Positions 1-4,064 of a DNA stretch of 5,913 nucleotides are shown piece after piece. Position numbers and translations under genes: made by a program. Where the stretch lies: the NCBI GenBank assembly GCA_900752305.1, contig CAADUV010000253.1, positions 1 through 5,913 of the forward strand, in the 5' to 3' direction. The first letter of the stretch is position 1, and each line of letters begins with the position of its first letter. The notes below the pieces were generated by a model. It ran no database searches, was not told where the DNA came from, and saw nothing but the letters and a program-made list of their open reading frames with translations. The DNA comes from an uncultured Oscillospiraceae bacterium. GTDB lineage: Bacteria; Bacillota; Clostridia; Oscillospirales; Oscillospiraceae.

Positions 1-978
1 CGCCACCAGCAGCACGTCCCACTCTCGGCAGCGCTGCTGGATGTGCTGAAGGGCAGCTCGCTGCGCGTCAGGCGAGCACTTCATCAGCGGCTGTCCCTCC
101 GCTGCGCCCAACAGCTTCGTCAGCGTCTCCTCCGGCGCTCCGTCGGCGATGGTGGTCACTGTCTCTTCCGCCTGGCAATTCAAATCCGAGCCGCCGTAGA
201 GCAGGTAGATGGGCAGGTCTTCCAGCTGGGCGATGCGGCAGGCCAGGGCGTTGACCAGCAGCTTGTTCTCCTGATTGGCCACCAGCACCAGACCATCGTC
301 CGCAATGGACAACACATCCTCCGCTAAGTCGTTGAGAGAAGGCAGGGTGTCGTCTGTGTAGGCGATGGAATGGACGCCCCGCCCCTTCAGATAGCTCCGC
401 AGACAGGCGGTGGCGGCGAACTGGTCGTCCACGCCGAACAGACGGTAGTGGGGGGCGGTGAGCAAAACTTTGCGCTCCTTGCCCGGACGCATCCGAACCA
501 TGTTCACCTCTGCCACCCCACGCTGGTAGTCAAATCGCCGCTGCATCAGGATGACGGACAGGTCACCTTCCTCGTCCGCCATGGTGATGGGCACCAGGTC
601 ACCGGTCACCATGGTCTCATCTCCCTGCCGAGGCAGGTTCTCCATATCGAAGCACAGGCAGCCCCCCTCCTTCAACTGGTCATAGATGTGGTCGAAAAAG
701 GTCTCAAAGGGGCCTTGCAGCAGGCGGATGCTGGTGGCGCCGATCATCACGGTGCCGTACTGCTCCGGCAGATTTAGGTGTGCCATATCCTGGCAGCACA
801 GGTCCAGGATCGGGCCGCCGTGGAGGGCAATGGCCTGCTGGAACTGGGAGAACTCCCCGTTCCCGTGGCAGATCTGGTCGTACAGTTCCACGGTGTTGCC
901 GTAGTAGAACGCCTGTTCCTCCACATCCGCCGGAAATTCCGCGATCAGATCCGCAAAGAATCCAAAATAACGCTCCAT
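1..978 (-). CDS. Partial methyltransferase-like / cobalamin-binding-like fusion protein, probable RiPP maturation protein
   Basis: The frame is open for 326 codons from ATG 978-976 to the window edge, so the C-terminus is missing. AGGGG at 990-986, 7 nt upstream, supports the start. Residues 1-160 resemble a class I SAM methyltransferase: YYGNTVELYD (25-34), motif-I-like ILDLCCQ (57-63), DMAHLNLPEQY (64-74), and QLKEGGCLCFDM (101-112), which matches the usual late LKPGG strand. The Gly-rich loop and the acidic second strand that normally follow motif I are absent, so SAM binding is doubtful. Residues about 170-292 resemble the Rossmann-like B12-binding domain at the front of many radical-SAM enzymes: KVLLTAPHY, LRSYLKGRG, DDGLVLVAN, IYLLYGGSD and APEETLTKLL correspond to the family's beta strands, GG turn and GEGEETL segment. 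No CxxxCxxC cluster motif is present in the visible part; a radical-SAM domain may follow off the edge. The gene lies 135 nt downstream of two peptide genes on the same strand. The peptide-modification role is inferred from this context. Domain calls are from memory of family patterns. Confidence 0.6.
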   Translation of the reverse strand, partial: MERYFGFFADLIAEFPADVEEQAFYYGNTVELYDQICHGNGEFSQFQQAIALHGGPILDLCCQDMAHLNLPEQYGTVMIGATSIRLLQGPFETFFDHIYDQLKEGGCLCFDMENLPRQGDETMVTGDLVPITMADEEGDLSVILMQRRFDYQRGVAEVNMVRMRPGKERKVLLTAPHYRLFGVDDQFAATACLRSYLKGRGVHSIAYTDDTLPSLNDLAEDVLSIADDGLVLVANQENKLLVNALACRIAQLEDLPIYLLYGGSDLNCQAEETVTTIADGAPEETLTKLLGAAEGQPLMKCSPDAQRAALQHIQQRCREWDVLLVA

Positions 979-1113
979 CTTGCCGCCCCTTTCTGCTGCC
1001 CTTCTGTGCTCGCGCTCGCTGTGGAAGCACATTTAGGTTACAGGAATGTTTTCTAGTTACGTAAGTTTGCAGCGGGTGGTCTGCTGCCAGCCCATCCGTT
1101 GCCGTGCCGTCGA

Positions 1114-1254
1114 TCAGGTCACAACTGCGACGATAGCGACGACACCGGTGCCGATGGCCAGGCCCTTGCCCACGCCATCCAGGAAGTCGTAGAATGCGCC
1201 CAGTTCTTCGACGGATTCCAGTTCCTCAAACATCAGGTTCTTCTTGTCGTTCAT
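1114..1254 (-). CDS. Small hydrophobic RiPP/bacteriocin-like precursor peptide, 46 aa (second of two paralogues)
   Basis: ATG 1254-1252 is preceded by GAGGTG at 1267-1262, 7 nt upstream, and the frame ends at TGA 1116-1114. The peptide splits into an acidic leader (residues 1-26) holding LMFEELESVEELG, and a hydrophobic Gly/Ala/Val/Ile-rich segment (about 27-46) starting DGVGKG and ending AIVAVVT. It starts 44 nt after the stop of the 39-aa paralogue, with the same motif FEELE-(S/T)-V-E-(E/D)-L, the same core type, and the same C-terminal Val-Thr. The bases around both stop codons are identical (GTGACCTGATCG), which indicates gene duplication. A leader with an ELE(S/A)xE-type motif, a helical hydrophobic core and a terminal Thr are features I associate with daptide-type RiPP precursors. 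Proteusin-like precursors or a two-peptide unmodified bacteriocin are alternatives; there is no GG cleavage site of the usual class II type. That it is a translated small peptide is well supported; the RiPP class is inference. Confidence 0.75.
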   Translation of the reverse strand: MNDKKNLMFEELESVEELGAFYDFLDGVGKGLAIGTGVVAIVAVVT

Positions 1255-1298
1255 GTGTCTACACCTCGATTCGTTTTGGGGTTCTGACCGACGGGCGA

Positions 1299-1418
1299 TC
1301 AGGTCACTGCGACGTAGACAACGATGCCGATGCCGATGCCAACGCCTGCGCCAGCATCCTTCCAGTCGATCAGATCTTCAACCGTCTCCAGCTCTTCAAA
1401 GTACAAATCCTTCGTCAT
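1299..1418 (-). CDS. Small hydrophobic RiPP/bacteriocin-like precursor peptide, 39 aa (first of two paralogues)
   Basis: ATG 1418-1416 follows AGGAG at 1432-1428 with a 9-nt spacer, and the stop is TGA 1301-1299. The leader (residues 1-21) is acidic and contains LYFEELETVEDLIDW. The core (about 22-39) is GAGVGIGIGIVVYVAVT after Asp21-Ala22, with Gly at every second position from 23 to 31 and a C-terminal Thr. The gene is first behind the probable promoter at 1464-1492 and is followed by its 46-aa paralogue and then by the methyltransferase-like gene, all on the same strand, so a small operon is likely. Known daptides derive from hydrophobic helical cores whose C-terminal Thr is decarboxylated, aminated and dimethylated; both peptides here satisfy the Thr requirement. 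The enzymes for that chemistry are not visible, so the class is a hypothesis. Confidence 0.78.
   Translation of the reverse strand: MTKDLYFEELETVEDLIDWKDAGAGVGIGIGIVVYVAVT
1323..1340 (-). repeat. Three tandem copies of a 6-bp unit inside the first precursor core
   Basis: On the coding (minus) strand GGCATC is repeated three times and encodes Gly-Ile-Gly-Ile-Gly-Ile. It sits in the centre of the hydrophobic core. Being a multiple of three, gain or loss of a unit would change core length by two residues without breaking the frame. Confidence 0.85.
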
Positions 1419-1463
1419 GTTTTTGTTCTCCTATGCAATGTGCAGCCTAAATGTGCCACCATT

Positions 1464-1490
1464 ATTGTAGCAAACCCCTATTTGCGCAAA
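1464..1490 (-). promoter_or_regulatory. Probable extended -10 promoter of the precursor peptide operon
   Basis: The minus strand reads TGC-TACAAT, with the -10 hexamer at 1469-1464 and a TGn extension. The best -35 is weak (TTTGCG at 1490-1485, 15-nt spacer), as is usual when an extended -10 is present. Transcription would start near 1457, about 39 nt before the first precursor ATG. The -35 region lies inside a palindrome, suggesting control by a bound regulator. Confidence 0.55.
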
Positions 1491-1506
1491 TACCACACGT
1501 TTGCTA
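1468..1506. promoter_or_regulatory. Nested inverted repeats, operator-like
   Basis: A perfect 14-bp palindrome, TATTTGCGCAAATA, lies at 1479-1492. It is enclosed by a second inverted repeat, TAGCAAAC at 1468-1475 and GTTTGCTA at 1499-1506, whose centre is within 2 bp of the inner one. The left outer arm overlaps the -10 of the precursor promoter and the inner palindrome overlaps the -35 region. This placement suits a dimeric repressor or activator. The regulator is not in the window. There is no T-tract, so a terminator role is unlikely. Confidence 0.6.
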
Positions 1507-1591
1507 AGGCTTTTGGAAGAGTGTGTTAAGGCTGGCGCGGGAATGTAAAGGGGAGGTTAAGTTTTCTCGGTCTGGTTTACATTTCTAGAAT

Positions 1592-1636
1592 CGCAAAAAG
1601 AAAACAGCTTCTGTTCGATGGGAACAGGAGCTGTTT
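1592..1636 (-). terminator. Intrinsic terminator of the putative toxin mRNA
   Basis: A 15-bp stem (1602-1616 with 1622-1636) contains one G-T wobble and closes a 5-nt loop. On the minus strand it is followed by TTTT-C-TTTTT (1604-1595). The plus-strand side has only a weak T run, so it should act on minus-strand transcripts arriving from the promoter at 1965-1993. It also insulates the downstream precursor operon from that transcript. Confidence 0.8.
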
Positions 1637-1651
1637 CAAGTCATTTTCGAT

Positions 1652-1681
1652 TTGACACCGGTGGGAAATACATGCTATAGT
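1652..1681 (+). promoter_or_regulatory. Strong sigma-A promoter of the small antisense RNA
   Basis: A consensus -35 TTGACA (1652-1657) is followed by an 18-nt spacer and TATAGT (1676-1681), with a TGC extended -10 immediately before. Transcription should start near 1688. No gene with a ribosome binding site follows on the plus strand before the hairpin at 1710-1742, so the product is probably a short untranslated RNA. Confidence 0.8.
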
Positions 1682-1687
1682 AGAAAA

Positions 1688-1751
1688 AATGTAACTCACT
1701 TTACACCTTAGTAAGTCATCTGTTCGCGGCAGATGGCTTACTTCTTTTGTT
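1688..1751 (+). ncRNA. Candidate antisense antitoxin RNA, about 64 nt
   Basis: Its limits are inferred from the promoter at 1652-1681 and the terminator hairpin at 1710-1742. The RNA would be a short single-stranded 5' part of about 22 nt and one 13-bp hairpin with a 7-nt loop. It is fully complementary to the opposite-strand mRNA that encodes the small membrane peptide: it covers the last dozen codons, the stop and part of the 3' UTR. In the Bacillus txpA/RatA and bsrG/SR4 type I systems the antisense RNA likewise overlaps the toxin mRNA 3' end and triggers its decay or blocks translation. At about 64 nt it is shorter than RatA. Confidence 0.65.
1710..1751 (+). terminator. Intrinsic terminator of the antisense RNA
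   Basis: The stem pairs 1710-1722 with 1730-1742 (13 bp, one U-G wobble) around the loop TTCGCGG. TTCTTTTGTT (1742-1751) follows on the plus strand. No T-tract follows on the minus strand, so the opposite-strand transcript should read through it. The same inverted repeat encodes the C-terminal residues of the small peptide on the other strand. Confidence 0.75.
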
Positions 1752-1826
1752 ATGGAACCGATCCCACACCTGGATCAAGACCCAGGCGATAGATACCATC
1801 CAAAAAACATCCTGAAAAGTAATGAT
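1716..1826 (-). CDS. Holin-like / TxpA-type small membrane toxin, 36 codons, apparent ATC start
   Basis: The frame reads ITFQDVFWMV..., with a membrane segment VFWMVSIAWVLIQVW (about residues 7-21) and a basic tail DRFHNKRSK. The N-terminus matches the M-(I/V)-T-(F/Y)-x-(D/E)-(V/L) pattern of Firmicutes holin-like toxins and of TxpA/BsrG. GGAGGTG at 1837-1831 is a strong Shine-Dalgarno, but the codon where ATG is expected (1826-1824, 6-nt spacer) is ATC, and the next codon is ATT (9-nt spacer); an in-frame TGA just upstream excludes a longer form. Either a rare near-cognate start is used or an ATG has mutated and the toxin is silent. The gene has its own promoter and terminator and a convergent antisense RNA over its 3' end, the layout of a type I toxin-antitoxin module. 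The family call rests on short-sequence resemblance and on architecture, not on a search. Confidence 0.6.
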   Translation of the reverse strand: MITFQDVFWMVSIAWVLIQVWDRFHNKRSKPSAANR

Positions 1827-1964
1827 GTATCACCTCCGTAGAAATATATTTCCCGCGAGGGCTACATACACGCCTCCATTCCGCTCCCGCAGGATGACAG
1901 GCAACCATCCTTTGAACCATACACCATCTACCTGAAACGTGGATGGTGGGTTTCCACAGGGAAT

Positions 1965-1993
1965 ATTTTACCAAACCGTGTGGAATCTGTCAA
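1965..1993 (-). promoter_or_regulatory. Near-consensus sigma-A promoter of the putative toxin mRNA
   Basis: On the minus strand TTGACA (1993-1988) is followed by a 17-nt spacer and TAAAAT (1970-1965), with TGG in the extended -10 position. The start would be near 1958, leaving a leader of about 130 nt before the peptide. In that leader, CACCATCC (1948-1941) can pair with the GGAGGTG Shine-Dalgarno with one bulged A. Such a 5'-end block of translation is known in type I toxin mRNAs; here it is inference. Confidence 0.85.
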
Positions 1994-2017
1994 ATAAGCT
2001 CGTATCTCCCACCACGC

Positions 2018-2048
2018 AAAAAACGGGCAGTCCTCAGACTGCCCGTTT
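2018..2048 (-). terminator. Intrinsic terminator of the rpsB-tsf operon
   Basis: A perfect 12-bp stem pairs 2021-2032 with 2037-2048 around a 4-nt loop. The minus strand continues into six T (2023-2018). It begins 36 nt after the tsf stop. The next minus-strand promoter starts only 25 nt further on, so the operon and the small module are transcriptionally separate. Confidence 0.95.
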
Positions 2049-2084
2049 GGGTTTGCTTGGTTGTGTCAGTGTCGCGGAGCGCGA

Positions 2085-3023
2085 TTACTTAATCATGCTG
2101 GCGACTTCTGCTGCGAAGTCTTCTTCCTTCTTTTCCAGGCCTTCACCGGTCTCGAAGCGAGTGAACTTGACGACCTTGATGTCGCCGCCGACTTCCTTGG
2201 CGATGGCCTTAACGTGCTGTTCGACGGTCATCTTGCTTTCCTTGACGAACTGCTGGTTGAGCAGGCACACTTCTGCGAAGTAGTTGTTCATACGGCCAGC
2301 GACCTTCTTCTCAGCGATCATCTGCTTCTTTTCTTCGGGCATCTTGGTGTTGGAAGCGTTCTCTTCCAGAGCCTTTGCCAGCTGGACAGCCTTTTCCTTT
2401 TCCACTTCTTCAGCGGGGACTTCTTCGCTGCAAACGTAAGCGGGGTTCATTGCTGCGATCTGCATCGCCAGATCCTTGCCCAGGTTGATGACGGTCTCGT
2501 TGGTCTTCAGTTCATCAGCCACGTCCAGGTTCACCAGAACGCCGATCTTGCCGTTCATGTGGACATAGGGGATATTCAGGCCGGTATCATAGCGGACAAA
2601 ACGGCGCAGCTGCAGGTTTTCGCCGATGGCCAGAACCTTGTCAGCGGTGACAGCATCCACGGTACGGTCGGTGCCGGGATAGGTAGCGGCCTTCAGAGCG
2701 TCGATGTCAGCGGGATTCTGTTCAGCAACTGCCTTCGCGCAGTCGGTGACAAATTCCTGGAAGGTGGCGTTCTTTGCCACGAAGTCGGTCTGAGAGTTGC
2801 ATTCCAGCACGACGCCCACGCCGTTTTCGACGATAGCCAGGGAGACGCCTTCGGAAGCGATCTTGGAAGCCTTCTTGGTCTGTGCGGCCAGACCCTTTTC
2901 ACGCAGCCAGTCGATTGCCTTTTCCTTGTCGCCGTCGCAGGCTACCAGAGCCTTCTTACAGTCCATCATGCCGACGCCAGTCATCTCGCGCAGTTCTTTT
3001 ACATCTTTTGCGGTAACAGCCAT
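2085..3023 (-). CDS. tsf: Translation elongation factor Ts (EF-Ts)
   Basis: EF-Ts is the guanine-nucleotide exchange factor that regenerates EF-Tu-GTP in the cytoplasm during translation. The 312-residue protein begins MAVTAKDVKELREMTG. The N-terminal UBA-like EF-Tu-binding domain (about 1-50) holds MTGVGMMDCKKAL, and the diagnostic TDFVAKN motif, whose Asp-Phe pair contacts EF-Tu and displaces Mg2+, is at 79-85. The rest is the core dimerisation region with a Lys/Glu-rich coiled-coil-like segment (about 200-240) and a C-terminal FTRFETGEGLEKKEEDFAAEV stretch typical of the family. An upstream in-frame ATG at 3047 would add eight residues, but GGGAGG just upstream of ATG 3023 makes 3023 the start. 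It follows rpsB by 126 nt on the same strand, the usual pairing, and is closed by a strong terminator. Confidence 0.98.
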   Translation of the reverse strand: MAVTAKDVKELREMTGVGMMDCKKALVACDGDKEKAIDWLREKGLAAQTKKASKIASEGVSLAIVENGVGVVLECNSQTDFVAKNATFQEFVTDCAKAVAEQNPADIDALKAATYPGTDRTVDAVTADKVLAIGENLQLRRFVRYDTGLNIPYVHMNGKIGVLVNLDVADELKTNETVINLGKDLAMQIAAMNPAYVCSEEVPAEEVEKEKAVQLAKALEENASNTKMPEEKKQMIAEKKVAGRMNNYFAEVCLLNQQFVKESKMTVEQHVKAIAKEVGGDIKVVKFTRFETGEGLEKKEEDFAAEVASMIK

Positions 3024-3041
3024 GTTATTTACCTCCCATAA

Positions 3042-3080
3042 TGTCACATAGACCCGCCCGTGCCAGGCGGGCCTATGACA
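3042..3080 (-). other. Stem-loop between rpsB and tsf
   Basis: CCCGCC (3053-3058) pairs with GGCGGG (3066-3071) around a 7-nt loop. Beyond one mismatch, TAG and TGTCA (3042-3051, with a 2-nt bulge) pair with CTATGACA (3073-3080). No T-tract follows on the minus strand, so it is not a standard terminator. It ends close to the tsf Shine-Dalgarno. It could be an mRNA-processing or stability element, or could set the S2:EF-Ts ratio; the function is not evident from sequence. Confidence 0.6.
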
Positions 3081-3149
3081 GGTGTATCATAAATCTTTCC
3101 ATCGCGCCCTATCCGTGCCGGACAGCAGTGCCGATGGGTTTCAACTAGA

Positions 3150-3866
3150 TTATTCTTCGGTTGCTTCGACTTCTTCGACTTCCTCGCCCTGCTTGCCTTC
3201 GGTGACAGCGTTGGCCATGACACCGGAGATCAGACGGATGGCGCGGATAGCATCATCGTTGCCGGGGATGACATAATCGATCTCGTCGGGATCGCAGTTG
3301 GTGTCAACGATGGCGACCACGGGGATCTTCAGCTTACGAGCTTCAGCGATGGCATTGTGTTCCTTGCGGGGGTCAACCACGAACACAGCACCGGGGAGCT
3401 GCTTCATGTCCTTGACGCCGCCCAGGTACTTTTCCAGCTTTTCCTGCTCGTGCATCAGCTTGATGACTTCCTTCTTGGGGAGCATATCAAAGGTGCCGTC
3501 CTCTTCCATCTTCTTCAGCTGATTCATACGATCAACACGGCCACGCATGGTCTTGAAGTTGGTCAGCATACCGCCCAGCCAACGGGAGTTGACATAGAAC
3601 ATACTGCAACGGGTTGCTTCTTCCTTGATTGCTTCCTGAGCCTGCTTCTTGGTGCCAACGAACAGGACGGTCTTGCCGGATGCTGCCACGTCCTTGACGA
3701 AGTTGTAGGCTTCTTCCAGCTTCTTGACGGTCTTCTGCAGGTCAACGATATAGATACCGTTGCGCTCGGTGTAGATATAGGTTGCCATCTTGGGGTTCCA
3801 ACGACGGGTCTGATGCCCGAAGTGAACGCCTGCTTCCAGAAGCTGCTTCATAGATACGACTGCCAT
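3150..3866 (-). CDS. rpsB: 30S ribosomal protein S2
   Basis: S2 is a peripheral 30S subunit protein at the head-body junction, assembled late and needed, with S1 in many species, for initiation. The 238-residue protein carries the N-terminal signature [16 protein letters not shown] (12-27), the central [12 protein letters not shown] and [15 protein letters not shown] segments, and [20 protein letters not shown] near residue 190-210, all typical of the family. Its length is normal. The acidic tail ([11 protein letters not shown]) is common in Clostridia. ATG 3866-3864 has GGAGG at 3880-3876, 9 nt upstream. It is the first gene after the promoter at 3983-4011 and is cotranscribed with tsf. Confidence 0.98.
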   Translation of the reverse strand: MAVVSMKQLLEAGVHFGHQTRRWNPKMATYIYTERNGIYIVDLQKTVKKLEEAYNFVKDVAASGKTVLFVGTKKQAQEAIKEEATRCSMFYVNSRWLGGMLTNFKTMRGRVDRMNQLKKMEEDGTFDMLPKKEVIKLMHEQEKLEKYLGGVKDMKQLPGAVFVVDPRKEHNAIAEARKLKIPVVAIVDTNCDPDEIDYVIPGNDDAIRAIRLISGVMANAVTEGKQGEEVEEVEATEE

Positions 3867-3919
3867 GGATAAAATCCTCCTTTTTAGTTGTTACCTCCAC
3901 CCGGCTTTTCCCACGCCAA

Positions 3920-3942
3920 TCCCACCTCCAAAACGGGTGGGA
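3920..3942 (-). other. Hairpin in the rpsB leader
   Basis: TCCCACC (3920-3926) and GGTGGGA (3936-3942) form a 7-bp stem with a 9-nt loop about 55 nt upstream of rpsB, inside a leader of about 110 nt. Autogenous control of rpsB by S2 through leader structure is known in some bacteria. I do not recognise this hairpin as a described class, so it is only a candidate regulatory element. Confidence 0.4.
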
Positions 3943-3982
3943 CACAGGGCGCAGAGCACCTGGGTGTGCGTAATCCTGAAAT

Positions 3983-4011
3983 ACTATACACTATTTTCCT
4001 CTCGAGTGCAA
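3983..4011 (-). promoter_or_regulatory. Sigma-A promoter of rpsB-tsf
   Basis: On the minus strand TTGCAC (4011-4006), a 17-nt spacer and TATAGT (3988-3983). The start would be near 3976, giving a leader of about 110 nt. It lies in the 198-nt gap between the flavoprotein stop and the rpsB start, where no clear intrinsic terminator for the flavoprotein gene is visible, so some read-through is possible. Confidence 0.85.
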
Positions 4012-4064
4012 GGTTTTTTCCGCATTTTCTTCGGATTTCCAGGAATTTTTCTCAAACCCCCGGC

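Noticed and set aside
704..1030. 108-codon minus-strand frame starting upstream of the methyltransferase-like gene
   Set aside because: It is out of frame with the 326-codon frame that runs to the window edge, and its product is Arg/Gly/Pro-rich shadow sequence. The frame from 978 has a ribosome binding site and recognisable folds.
1194..1529. Plus-strand frames of 62-111 codons across the precursor region
   Set aside because: They are antisense to the two precursor genes and lack a plausible ribosome binding site; they exist because the Gly/Ala/Val codons read open on the other strand.
1602..1636. Insertion-sequence terminal repeat
   Set aside because: The inverted repeat has a 5-nt loop and a T-tract, which is a terminator. 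No transposase or target-site duplication is present.
1141..1663. Direct repeat GACACCGGTG at 1141 and 1654
   Set aside because: It is only 10 bp, the contexts differ (coding versus promoter), and it is expected by chance.
1690..1750. Riboswitch or leader attenuator on the plus strand
   Set aside because: A promoter followed by a terminator hairpin could be an attenuator, but no plus-strand gene follows before tsf on the opposite strand. An independent antisense RNA explains it better.
1750..1974. 74-codon minus-strand frame overlapping the small toxin
   Set aside because: Its ATG lies at or before the predicted transcription start and has no ribosome binding site. Its composition is not protein-like. 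The Shine-Dalgarno at 1837-1831 points to the other frame (ending at 1716).
2061..3041. 326-codon open frame on the plus strand
   Set aside because: It is antisense to tsf, which is unmistakable. No ribosome binding site or recognisable motif is seen on the plus strand.
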